A DNA stretch of 6,663 nt from assembly GCA_021159825.1 (NCBI GenBank), contig JAGHDR010000381.1:1-6663 (forward strand), read 5' to 3'. Both the position numbers and the translations under genes were made by a program. This DNA is from Deltaproteobacteria bacterium (GTDB lineage Bacteria; Desulfobacterota; DSM-4660; Desulfatiglandales; Desulfatiglandaceae). Shown here one piece after another: positions 1-6,663 of the stretch. The notes below the pieces were generated by a model. That model did no database searches. It was not told the origin of the DNA and saw nothing but the letters and a program-made list of their open reading frames with translations. How positions within the stretch are numbered: position 1 is the stretch's first letter; each line of letters starts with the position of its first letter.

Positions 1-1
1 C

Positions 2-1687
2 CTGAATGAGAAAATCCAACTGATTTTTCTGCCCGGGTTTTCCATGGCCCAAAAGCTCACGGACATCTCCGGTCGAGGGGTGGGCATGGATGTGGTCAAA
101 ACCAATCTGGACCGCCTGGGAGGGCAGATCGACCTGAACACGGAAGTCGGGAAAGGGACCACCGTCAGGATCAAGGTCCCATTGACCCTGGCCATTATCC
201 CCAGCCAGATCATCCTCACCGAAAATGAACGGTACGCCGTACCGCAAGTGAACCTGGTGGAACTCATCCGGGTGCCCGCCAACCAGGTGCAAAAACGGGT
301 GGAGATCGTGGGGGACGCGGAAGTGGTGCGGTTACGGTCCCGGCTCCTCCCCCTGCTGCGCCTCTCTGATGTGCTGGGCCTTCGGCGCACCTATTCGAGC
401 CCCGGCAACGAAAAAGCCGGGTCTGATCGGCGCAACGGCATTGCGGATCGACGGTCCAGAAAAACCCCCTTTTTCGAACCCTCGTATGAAAACCGGGCCG
501 ATCTTGAAAGCGCGTCCTCACAAAACGCGGAAGAGAGCGATTCAAATCACCGGCCGCGCACCGACAGCGACCGACGTTACCGGGCGACCAGCGGTCTCAA
601 CATCGCCGTGGTATCCTCAGGCAACATGCGATACGGCCTGGTTGTGGACGCTTTGTTTGATTCGGAAGAGATCGTGGTACACCCGCTGGGCCGACATCTC
701 AAACAGACCAAAGGGTACGCCGGCGCCACCATCATGGGGGACGGTAAGGTGGCCCTGATCCTGGACGTGATGGAGTTGGCACAACTGGCCGAACTCTCTT
801 CGGTACACGAAAGCACCCGGGCCAAAGAACTGGCCAAGGAGAAGGCAGCGGCATCGAAAGTCGGCAAAGACCGGCAATCCCTGCTGGTTTTCAGGAACGC
901 CCATGACGAACAGTTTGCCGTTCCATTGAACCAGGTACTTCGAATCGAAAAAATCAACGCCACCCAGGTGGAAGTGATGGGGGGCAGAAAAGTAATGCAG
1001 TACCGGGGCGGCAACCTGCTGCTCTTTACCATCGACCAGGTGGCCTCCGTCAAACCCCTGGGGGAAAAAAGCCATATGTTGGTCCTGGTCTTCATGCTGG
1101 CGGGAAGGGAAATCGGTCTTCTGGCCACGGGCCCGGTGGATGCTCTGGAAAGCACTGAAAAACTGGATGAAAAAGCGCTGAAGCAGCCCGGAATCATGGG
1201 ATCGGTGGTCATCGACGGTCAAACCACCCTGCTGGTGGATGTCTTTGACATTATTTCCACCCTCAACCCCGACTGGTTTACTGAGGAAAAGGAAACTGAA
1301 AAAAAACCTTCGGCCTCCTCAAGAATCCTCATTGCCGAGGATTCCAATTTTTTCAGGGACCAGGTAAAAGGGTTCATTGAAGACGAAGGATACGCCGTTA
1401 TTGAAGCCAAAGACGGTCTTGAAGCCTGGCAATTGTTAGAGGAACATGGGGCTGTCATATCCCTGGTGGTGACGGACCTTGAAATGCCCAACCTGGACGG
1501 TTTCGGCCTGGCCAAAAAAATCAAATCGGATGAACGGTATCGGCACCTGCCGGTCATTGCGCTAACCTCTTTGGCGGAAGATGATAATATTGCCAGAGGC
1601 CAAAAAGTGGGCATTGACGACTACCAGATCAAACTGGATCGGGAAAAACTCATGGGAAGCATTGACCGCTTCATGAGAAAAATTTGA
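2..1687 (+). CDS. cheA: CheA-type hybrid chemotaxis histidine kinase, C-terminal part (5' end outside window)
   Basis: This is the autophosphorylating kinase of the chemotaxis complex, acting in the cytoplasm with receptors and CheW. The frame is open from base 2, so the ATG at 44 is internal: codons before it read LIFLPGFS, the usual F-box of CheA, followed by the ATP-lid glycine box DISGRGVGMD. Counting the codon at base 2 as residue 1, the ATPase end covers about 1-60. A CheW-like P5 domain follows (about 60-265, starting PLTLAIIPSQII), split by a hydrophilic insert at about 129-196. A second CheW-like domain covers about 292-422, and a receiver domain about 440-561. The receiver keeps the acidic pair ED (446-447), phospho-acceptor D492 in TDLEMP, T522 and K544. 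The Hpt, CheY-binding and dimerisation domains would lie upstream of the window. Identity as CheA is firm; which chemotaxis class it belongs to is not decided here. Confidence 0.96.
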   Translation: MNEKIQLIFLPGFSMAQKLTDISGRGVGMDVVKTNLDRLGGQIDLNTEVGKGTTVRIKVPLTLAIIPSQIILTENERYAVPQVNLVELIRVPANQVQKRVEIVGDAEVVRLRSRLLPLLRLSDVLGLRRTYSSPGNEKAGSDRRNGIADRRSRKTPFFEPSYENRADLESASSQNAEESDSNHRPRTDSDRRYRATSGLNIAVVSSGNMRYGLVVDALFDSEEIVVHPLGRHLKQTKGYAGATIMGDGKVALILDVMELAQLAELSSVHESTRAKELAKEKAAASKVGKDRQSLLVFRNAHDEQFAVPLNQVLRIEKINATQVEVMGGRKVMQYRGGNLLLFTIDQVASVKPLGEKSHMLVLVFMLAGREIGLLATGPVDALESTEKLDEKALKQPGIMGSVVIDGQTTLLVDVFDIISTLNPDWFTEEKETEKKPSASSRILIAEDSNFFRDQVKGFIEDEGYAVIEAKDGLEAWQLLEEHGAVISLVVTDLEMPNLDGFGLAKKIKSDERYRHLPVIALTSLAEDDNIARGQKVGIDDYQIKLDREKLMGSIDRFMRKI

Positions 1688-1690
1688 AAC

Positions 1691-1725
1691 TGGGAAAGCA
1701 TAAGGCAACCGTTCACGGTTTCCCA
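1691..1725 (+). other. Inverted repeats in the cheA-receptor spacer
   Basis: TGGGAAA at 1691-1697 pairs perfectly with TTTCCCA at 1719-1725. Inside this, AACCGT (1707-1712) and ACGGTT (1715-1720) form a second perfect 6-base repeat separated by TC. The two stems share bases 1719-1720, so they largely compete. No T-run follows, so it does not look like an intrinsic terminator. It sits 4 bases before the receptor's ribosome-binding site and could influence mRNA stability or translation, but that is inference. Confidence 0.4.
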
Positions 1726-1729
1726 ACAT

Positions 1730-1734
1730 GGAGG
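1730..1734 (+). promoter_or_regulatory. Ribosome-binding site that fixes the chemoreceptor start
   Basis: GGAGG lies 8 bases before the ATG at 1743. The in-frame ATG at 1728 overlaps this motif and has no good Shine-Dalgarno sequence of its own, so translation most likely starts at 1743. Confidence 0.8.
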
Positions 1735-1742
1735 TTACGAAG

Positions 1743-3791
1743 ATGAAGAATGTGAAACTGATGGCAAAACTAATCGGTGGCTTTTCCATTGTGGCGTTGA
1801 TCACACTCGTTATAGGCTTTGTGGGGTGGAGCAGCATCAACAACCTCGACGGCAATCTGGTGGAAATCAGCGAAGTACGCCTGCCCAGCATCAAGAGCCT
1901 CCTCATCATGAGCTGGCAGATGGAGGAGATGACCCAGGTTCAACGGACGCTTCTGGATCCCAATCTGGACATGGACGTCCGAAAGCAACAGTACAAAGAA
2001 TTCGCTGAGGCTCAAAAACGCTACACAACCGCACGGGATATTTATGAATCCCTGCCCCAGACCCAGGAAGAGGCCCGGCTGTGGAAAGAATTTATGGCGG
2101 TCTGGCAGGAGGTCAAAAAAAGCAATGACGCCTTTTTACAACTTTGTGGAAACCTGGACAAAACCGACATCCTGAACCCCATGGCTCTGCGGGCAAAGAT
2201 AGAAAGTTTCAGAGTGGATCATTATCATCTGATGGAAAAAACCATGATGATGGTCTTTACAGGGAAGAAATTCGATGGTGGTGACAACCCTCAAGTCTGC
2301 CGTTTCGGAAAGTGGATGGCGAACTTTAAGACAAAAAACCCGGTATTACTGGCCTCCCTGAGGGAAATTTCCGCGATTCACAATGAATTCCATGAAACGG
2401 TGGGAAAAATCAGGGATCTGGTCAATCAAGTCGACATGACCGGGGCGCGCGCCCTCTTTGACCAAAAAATGATGCCTGCCGCCGAACAGATGTTCACTCA
2501 TTTTGATGCCATACTGGCTGAAACCACCAAAGCCGAAGCGATTTTCAACCAGATGACCCATCACGCCATGGTGACAGCCCTGGAAAAACATGAACTCGCC
2601 GACAGGCTTATTGAGGATATTATTACCGTCAATGAAGGGGTGGTGGCGAAGGAGGAAAAACTGGCACGGGCCGATTCCGGGAACGCCAAAATGACGGCGG
2701 TATTGGGCATGATTGTGGGGTTTTTCGCGGCCCTGGCCCTGGGGATTTACCTGAGCATCTCCATTACACGCCCCATCCGGAAGGGAACCGTATTCGCCAG
2801 AAAAATGGCGGAAGGGGATTTCCGGGAAACCATTGATATTGATCAGAAAGATGAAATCGGTGTCATGGCCAAGGCGCTGAATAACATGGTTTCAAGCCTG
2901 GGGAAGATGATTCGGGATATTACCGCCGGGGTGGACACCCTTTCCAGCTCTTCCACGGAACTGAGCACCATCTCCCACCAGATGTCTTCCGGTGCCGAGC
3001 AAACCTCGGAAAAATCCAATACGGTCTCCACCGCCGCGGAAGAGATGAGCACCAATATGAGCTCCGTAGCAGCTGCCACGGAGCAGGCCTCCACAAACGT
3101 CAATATGGTAGCCACCGCCTCCGAGGAAATGACGGCAACCATCAGTGAAATCGCTCAGAACACGGAAAAAGCGGCCAAAATTACGGAAAAAGCGGTCTCC
3201 GAGGCCCAAAATGCTTCCGAAACGGTGGATGAACTGGGCAAAGCCGCCAGGGAAATCGGCAAAGTGACGGAATCCATTACGGAGATTTCAGAACAGACCA
3301 ACCTCCTGGCCTTAAACGCCACCATTGAGGCGGCCCGGGCCGGGGATGCGGGTAAAGGGTTCGCCGTTGTGGCCAATGAAATCAAGGAGCTGGCCAAACA
3401 GACGGCCGGCGCCACCGATGAAATCAAGCAAAAAATAGAGGGCATTCAGAATTCCACGGACGGCACCGTCAAACAGATCGACCAGATTTCAACGGTGATC
3501 AACGAAGTGAACGAAATCGTGTCCATTATTGCCACGGCAGTGGAAGAACAATCCGTCACCACCCGGGATATCGCCGGCAATGTAGCCCAGGCCGCCCAGG
3601 GCATTCAGGAAGTAACCGAGAATGTGGCTCAGAGTTCCACGGTAGCCGCGGAAATTGCCAAGGATATCGCCGGCGTCAACGAAGCCGCCCGGGAAATGTC
3701 CAACAGCAGTTCCCAGGTGAACCTGAGTGCTAAAAGCCTCAGCCAACTGGCGGAACAGTTGAAATCCATGGCGGAACGGTTCAAGATATGA
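1743..3791 (+). CDS. Methyl-accepting chemotaxis protein with CZB-like zinc site in its external domain
   Basis: This 682-residue membrane receptor should sense a ligand outside the cytoplasmic membrane and control CheA through CheW. The start at 1743 is chosen for its GGAGG. Transmembrane segments are visible at about 10-29 and 317-341. The roughly 285 residues between them are mainly helical, like a four-helix-bundle sensor, and contain a chemoreceptor zinc-binding (CZB) pattern: DH at 159-160, CRFGKW from C186, then H213 and H217. A HAMP domain follows (about 342-395), then a long coiled-coil signalling domain. Its hairpin tip lies around 514-551 and reads [19 protein letters not shown], the most conserved stretch of the family. 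Glu pairs such as AAEEM and ASEEM flank it as candidate methylation sites. The arms are about 20 heptads each, which fits a 40H-type receptor, but this is an estimate. The C-terminus ends MAERFKI and lacks the NWETF-like pentapeptide that tethers CheR in some receptors. The ligand is unknown; zinc or a redox or oxidant signal is a guess from CZB. Confidence 0.95.
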   Translation: MKNVKLMAKLIGGFSIVALITLVIGFVGWSSINNLDGNLVEISEVRLPSIKSLLIMSWQMEEMTQVQRTLLDPNLDMDVRKQQYKEFAEAQKRYTTARDIYESLPQTQEEARLWKEFMAVWQEVKKSNDAFLQLCGNLDKTDILNPMALRAKIESFRVDHYHLMEKTMMMVFTGKKFDGGDNPQVCRFGKWMANFKTKNPVLLASLREISAIHNEFHETVGKIRDLVNQVDMTGARALFDQKMMPAAEQMFTHFDAILAETTKAEAIFNQMTHHAMVTALEKHELADRLIEDIITVNEGVVAKEEKLARADSGNAKMTAVLGMIVGFFAALALGIYLSISITRPIRKGTVFARKMAEGDFRETIDIDQKDEIGVMAKALNNMVSSLGKMIRDITAGVDTLSSSSTELSTISHQMSSGAEQTSEKSNTVSTAAEEMSTNMSSVAAATEQASTNVNMVATASEEMTATISEIAQNTEKAAKITEKAVSEAQNASETVDELGKAAREIGKVTESITEISEQTNLLALNATIEAARAGDAGKGFAVVANEIKELAKQTAGATDEIKQKIEGIQNSTDGTVKQIDQISTVINEVNEIVSIIATAVEEQSVTTRDIAGNVAQAAQGIQEVTENVAQSSTVAAEIAKDIAGVNEAAREMSNSSSQVNLSAKSLSQLAEQLKSMAERFKI

Positions 3792-3810
3792 GAAAGGAAA
3801 TTTATCCGCC

Positions 3811-4248
3811 ATGCAGAACAATACGGATATCAAGAGTCTGGATCTTGCCACTTTTTACGTACGTGGGTCCGCTTACGGCATTGATCTTCTGAAGATCCAG
3901 GAAATCAACAAACTTCTGGTTTTGACACCGGTACCGGGTGCACCCGCTTATGTGCGGGGCATATTGAACCTTCGCGGCCAGATCGTTACGGTCATTGATC
4001 TGGGATACAAGCTGGGCTTGCCTGAAACCCGTGTCAACAGAAAGGGACGGAATATTATCGTCCGTTCACCGGGTGAACATATCGGCCTGCTGGTGGAAGA
4101 GATCAGTGAAGTGGTTCGGGTAAATATCGATGAGATTGAAGCCCCCCCTGCCAACATGAACGGCATACAAGGGGATTTTTTTCACGGCGTCATCAAAACC
4201 GACGATCTACTGATCGGGATTCTGGATATCGAAAAGGTCCTGGAATAA
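3811..4248 (+). CDS. cheW: CheW chemotaxis coupling protein
   Basis: CheW bridges receptor tips and the CheA P5 domain in the cytoplasmic signalling array. The 145-residue protein is a single CheW domain, slightly short for the family. Visible landmarks are YGIDLLKIQEI near the N-terminus, the loop TPVPGAPAYVRGILNLRG followed by VTVIDL, then IGLLVEEISEV, and a final strand LLIGILDIEKVL. It starts 19 bases after the receptor stop; AAGGAAA at 3794-3800 is a plausible ribosome-binding site with a spacing of 10. Its place directly behind a receptor gene suggests that the pair works together. CheV is excluded because no receiver domain is attached. Confidence 0.95.
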   Translation: MQNNTDIKSLDLATFYVRGSAYGIDLLKIQEINKLLVLTPVPGAPAYVRGILNLRGQIVTVIDLGYKLGLPETRVNRKGRNIIVRSPGEHIGLLVEEISEVVRVNIDEIEAPPANMNGIQGDFFHGVIKTDDLLIGILDIEKVLE

Positions 4249-4269
4249 GGGTCTTAAAAGAGACAAATC

Positions 4270-4941
4270 ATGCAAAACGAAACGATCCTTCGCGTGCTGG
4301 TGGTTGACGATACCGTCCTGTATCGCAAAGTAATCACCGATGTCCTGAGCGAAGTGCCGGGTGTGGTGGTGGTGGGCAGCGCCCACAACGATAAGATGGC
4401 CATGAAAAAAATTGCCACGCTCAAACCGGACCTGCTGACGCTGGATATTGAGATGCCGGAAATGGATGGCCTGTCGGTACTTCGAAAAATGGCAACCGAT
4501 GCGCCGAACGTGGGTGCCATCATGCTCAGTGCCTACACCCGGGAAGGCAGCGAAATGACCATCAAGGCCCTGGAACTGGGGGCCTTTGATTTCATCCCGA
4601 AACCCCAGACCAAAAGTCTTCAGAAAAGCCGGGCCGAGCTCAAAAAAGCCATTACGCCCATGATCAAGGCATTTGTTCGGCTCAAGGAAGTGCGAAGGAT
4701 TTTAAAGGGTAAGCAAAAAAATGTGGTTCAGGGGTTACCCTCACCCCGAAAGGTTTCAGATGGAAGCACCAGCGTGGCAAAAAAGCCTTCTTCCGTTCAC
4801 CTGATCCCCAAATCCAAAGTCGTGACCATCGGCATTTCCACCGGGGGGCCTGTTGCCCTGGCCCACTTTCTGCCGGAATTGCCGGCCGGTCTGGGGGTTC
4901 CCCTGCTGATTGCTCAGCATATGCCGCCTGTATTCACGTAA
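4270..4941 (+). CDS. Truncated CheB product actually encoded: receiver plus half a methylesterase domain
   Basis: If TAA at 4939-4941 is read as stop, the translated product is 223 residues ending PPVFT. It keeps a complete receiver and could still accept phosphate from CheA. The methylesterase half has the catalytic Ser and His but lacks the Asp and the C-terminal half of the fold, so demethylation is not expected. It might act as a phosphate sink; that is inference. Confidence 0.6.
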   Translation: MQNETILRVLVVDDTVLYRKVITDVLSEVPGVVVVGSAHNDKMAMKKIATLKPDLLTLDIEMPEMDGLSVLRKMATDAPNVGAIMLSAYTREGSEMTIKALELGAFDFIPKPQTKSLQKSRAELKKAITPMIKAFVRLKEVRRILKGKQKNVVQGLPSPRKVSDGSTSVAKKPSSVHLIPKSKVVTIGISTGGPVALAHFLPELPAGLGVPLLIAQHMPPVFT

Positions 4942-4980
4942 TCTCTGGCCGGAAATCTGGATCGCCGTTGCGCCATTACG

Positions 4981-5406
4981 GTGAAAGAGGCGGTTGATGG
5001 AGAAAAAATTGTACCCAACACGGCCTATATCGCACCGGGGGGGAAACAGATGAAGGTGGCCAACGACATATTTAAGAACGCCAAGATCATTCGCATCACC
5101 AACGATCCGCCGGAAAATGGGTGTGCGCCATCGGCCGATTACCTCTTCCGGTCGGTGGCTGAGCATTTCGGCGGCAATGCCACAGGGGTTATCATGACCG
5201 GCATGGGCTCCGATGGCACCATGGGATTGCAACAGATGAACAAAAAAGGCGCCTTCATCATTGCCCAGGACGAAGCCAGCAGCGTGGTATACGGCATGGC
5301 CAAAAAGCCTGTTGAAATGGGTATCGTTAACATGGTAGTGCCCCTGGATCATATGGCGGCACAAATTCGCCGGACAATCCCAAGGGGCCTTAAAATTAAT
5401 GGTTGA
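4981..5406 (+). pseudogene. C-terminal part of CheB stranded after the internal stop
   Basis: This 141-codon stretch can formally start at GTG 4981 but has no ribosome-binding site, and the homology to CheB continues upstream to the stop without a break (SLAGNLDRRCAIT precedes the GTG). It holds the catalytic Asp motif MGSDG and the final VVYGM and VPLDHMA elements. It is best read as the remainder of the interrupted cheB, not a separate gene. Confidence 0.75.
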
Positions 5407-5415
5407 AATGCTTTT

Positions 5416-5434
5416 TTTTGGAGCCGGGCCAAAA
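5416..5434 (+). other. Small inverted repeat between cheB and cheR
   Basis: TTTTGG (5416-5421) and CCAAAA (5429-5434) are perfect complements around a 7-base loop. The second arm can instead pair in part with TTGG at 5443-5446, nearer the cheR start. The T-run (5412-5419) precedes and overlaps the stem instead of following it, so this is not a forward terminator. Any role in cheR translation is speculative. Confidence 0.3.
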
Positions 5435-5455
5435 CCGTTTCTTGGCAAAATGTGA

Positions 5456-6295
5456 ATGGTAAAGATTACGCAGGAAGAACATGACCTGTTTTGTCAATAC
5501 ATACAGGCTCTATCGGGAATCCATCTTGACGGTAGCAAGGCCTACCTTCTGGAAACCCGGCTGGCCTCGCTGCTTGAGCAAGAGCGCTGCACCTGTTTCG
5601 CCGAACTCTATCATAAGGCAAAACACCTTGGAGGAGAAACCCTCAGGCAGAAAATCATCGACCGGATTTCCACAAACGAAACGCTTTTTTTCAGGGACAA
5701 ACGGCCATTTGAACTGCTTCAGCACAAAATTATTCCAGACCTCATCGATGCGAGAAAGGCTGCATCTTCGGGGTTTTTCCCGACCCCGATCCGCATCTGG
5801 AGCGCGGCCTGCTCCACCGGGCAGGAAATCTACAGCGTTGCAATCGTATTAAGAGAGCTGCTGCAGGACCTGAACGGGTACCGGATACAACTGCTGGGAA
5901 CCGATCTTTCCAACACCGCCATTGCCCGCGCCAGCCGGGGTGAGTACAACCAGTTTGAAATCAAACGGGGGTTATCGGAAGACACACTGAAGAAACACTT
6001 TACATTCAATGGCAACGCCTGGAAAATCAATGATGATATCCGGGCCATGGTCTCCTTTAAAAAAACAAACCTGATGCTCCCTTTTGACGGTTTGGGTAAA
6101 TTTGACATCGTTTTCTGCAGAAATGTGGGGGTTTATTTCAATATGACAGATCGGAAAAAACTCTTCAGCAATATATCCAGGGCCATGGAAAAGGACGGTT
6201 ATCTGATTATCGGCGCCACCGAATCCCTGATCAATGTGGACCCTCAATACGAACCCAGGCGTTATCTGCGCTCGGTGTTTTACCAACTGAAATGA
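5456..6295 (+). CDS. cheR: CheR chemoreceptor glutamate methyltransferase
   Basis: CheR transfers methyl groups from S-adenosylmethionine to receptor glutamates, opposing CheB. The 279 residues match the usual family length. An all-helical N-terminal domain covers about 1-75 and leads into TNETLFFR (73-80), a family hallmark. The methyltransferase domain has the S-adenosylmethionine loop SAACSTGQE (116-124), LLGTDLS with D150, NLMLPF (205-210) and FDIVFCRNV (216-224). Two small departures: STGQEIYS where GEEPYS is typical in E. coli, and glycine at 225 (CRNVGVYF), where a large hydrophobic residue is common. The start is forced, because TGA directly precedes ATG 5456 in frame. No good Shine-Dalgarno sequence lies close to it (the nearest GGAG is at 5420-5423, too far), so initiation may be weak or depend on translation of cheB. 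It starts 49 bases after the cheB stop. Confidence 0.95.
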   Translation: MVKITQEEHDLFCQYIQALSGIHLDGSKAYLLETRLASLLEQERCTCFAELYHKAKHLGGETLRQKIIDRISTNETLFFRDKRPFELLQHKIIPDLIDARKAASSGFFPTPIRIWSAACSTGQEIYSVAIVLRELLQDLNGYRIQLLGTDLSNTAIARASRGEYNQFEIKRGLSEDTLKKHFTFNGNAWKINDDIRAMVSFKKTNLMLPFDGLGKFDIVFCRNVGVYFNMTDRKKLFSNISRAMEKDGYLIIGATESLINVDPQYEPRRYLRSVFYQLK

Positions 6296-6302
6296 ATTTT
6301 CC

Positions 6303-6307
6303 GGAGG
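6303..6307 (+). promoter_or_regulatory. Ribosome-binding site supporting the GTG start of the last gene
   Basis: A GGAGG motif is 7 bases before GTG 6315, within the 19-base spacer after cheR. It makes GTG the credible start, with the receiver fold beginning immediately after it. Confidence 0.8.
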
Positions 6308-6314
6308 ACAGCCC

Positions 6315-6663
6315 GTGAAACAACCCTTGAAAATCCTGGTGGTGGACGATAGTCGGGTGATTCGGCAAAGCATTCGAAAGGAACTTGAACCCGGCGGATA
6401 TGAGGTATCCGAGGCCAAAAACGGCCTTGAGGCCCTGACACGTCTGGCTGGATCATCACCTCCCGACCTCGTTACCCTGGATATTGAAATGCCCAAGCTG
6501 AATGGGTTCGACACCTGTCGAAAACTCCGCACAGACCGGTATACCCGCTTTTTCACGCACTGTTCGGGCAACCGAATGCCCGTAATCTTTGTGACGGGAA
6601 ACGACACCATGAAAGATCGCAAAAGGGGATTTCAGCTGGGGGCGGTGGATTTTATCACCAAAC
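6315..6663 (+). CDS. Response regulator, N-terminal receiver domain (3' end outside window)
   Basis: The visible 116 residues form almost a whole CheY-like receiver, probably phosphorylated by the neighbouring CheA. Landmarks are KILVVDDS with the acidic pair D11-D12, phospho-acceptor D56 in TLDIEMP, T94 in IFVTG, and K116 in FITK at the window edge. Between helix 3 and strand 4 the loop is several residues longer than in a typical CheY (about residues 74-87, with FFTHCSG). The protein could be a stand-alone CheY-like regulator or carry an output domain (for example GGDEF, HD-GYP or a kinase) beyond the window, so no gene symbol is given. It starts 19 bases after cheR and reads as part of the same operon. 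Confidence 0.9.
   Translation, partial: MKQPLKILVVDDSRVIRQSIRKELEPGGYEVSEAKNGLEALTRLAGSSPPDLVTLDIEMPKLNGFDTCRKLRTDRYTRFFTHCSGNRMPVIFVTGNDTMKDRKRGFQLGAVDFITK

Larger units (their letters stand above)
4270..5406 (+). pseudogene. cheB: CheB receptor methylesterase gene interrupted by an in-frame TAA
   Basis: CheB removes methyl groups from receptor glutamates (and deamidates glutamines) to give adaptation. The frame spans 378 codons including the internal TAA at 4939-4941. Both parts lie in the same frame and line up with one normal CheB, so there is no frameshift. Residues 1-112 are a receiver with DD at 13-14, phospho-acceptor D59 in TLDIEMP and K111 in FIPKP. A linker runs to about 183, longer than in E. 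coli CheB (349 residues in total). The methylesterase domain has the nucleophile S190 in GISTGG and H217 in QHMPP. The stop replaces codon 224, in a variable position between FT and SLA. After it come VKEAVDGEKI, AYIAPGG and the catalytic Asp (codon 315) in MTGMGSDG. Conserved motifs beyond the stop are intact, so the interruption is recent or a sequencing or assembly error. The upstream ribosome-binding site is weak (AAAGAGA, around 4256-4263). Confidence 0.85.

Noticed and set aside
577..1222. Two overlapping antisense open frames opposite cheA
   Set aside because: They overlap each other in different frames and lie opposite conserved CheW-like domains; no domain is recognisable in either.
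44..1687. Taking ATG 44 as the start of the first gene
   Set aside because: The frame is open to the window edge and codons 2-43 encode the CheA F-box, so the ATG is internal.
1684..1712. Promoter in the cheA-receptor spacer
   Set aside because: TTGAAA at 1684-1689 resembles a -35 box but no -10 box lies at the right distance, and no sigma-54 or sigma-28 consensus was seen.
1728..1742. Upstream ATG 1728 as the receptor start
   Set aside because: It overlaps GGAGG, which is ideally spaced for ATG 1743, and the five added residues do not belong to the transmembrane region.
4939..4941. Programmed recoding or special amino acid at the cheB TAA
   Set aside because: TAA is not used for selenocysteine or pyrrolysine, no slippery site is seen, both sides share one frame, and TAA ends cheW nearby.
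5412..5419. Intrinsic terminator after cheB
   Set aside because: The T-run has no GC-rich stem before it; the only stem overlaps and follows it, and cheR comes immediately after.
4756..5448. Long antisense open frame (230 codons) across the cheB region
   Set aside because: It is opposite a conserved CheB frame, shows no recognisable domain, and is the kind of shadow frame that codon bias produces.

Overview
The window lies inside one chemotaxis (Che) gene cluster, with every gene on the + strand. Gene order is cheA (3' part) - chemoreceptor gene - cheW - cheB (interrupted) - cheR - response regulator gene (5' part). The spacers are short, 19 to 55 bases, and no convincing internal promoter or terminator is visible, so this looks like one operon running off both ends of the window. 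The hybrid CheA with two CheW-like domains and a C-terminal receiver, and a receptor with a zinc-binding-type sensor, recall Desulfobacterota (former Deltaproteobacteria). That placement is inferred from general protein style, not shown.

Layout. Bases 2-1687 encode the C-terminal 561 residues of a CheA histidine kinase: end of the ATPase domain, a CheW-like domain with a long charged insert, a second CheW-like domain, and a receiver. After a 55-base spacer with an inverted repeat, 1743-3791 encodes a two-transmembrane chemoreceptor whose external domain contains a CZB-type His/Cys motif. 3811-4248 is cheW. 4270-5406 is a cheB reading frame cut by an in-frame TAA at 4939-4941. 5456-6295 is cheR. 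6315 onward is a response regulator cut by the window end just after its conserved lysine.

How the parts fit. The receptor would signal through CheW to the CheA hybrid, which could phosphorylate its own receiver, the CheB receiver and the last response regulator. CheR and CheB would add and remove receptor methyl groups for adaptation. In this sequence CheB carries the catalytic Ser and His before the stop and the Asp after it, so the demethylation arm is probably non-functional unless the stop is a sequencing error. No stand-alone cheY, cheD or cheZ is seen within the window.

The window is mostly a conventional chemotaxis operon. The two points that most deserve a second look are the nonsense codon in an otherwise well preserved cheB and the apparently extracytoplasmic CZB-like site in the receptor. 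I see no mobile element, RNA gene, CRISPR array or evidence of an entirely new system.
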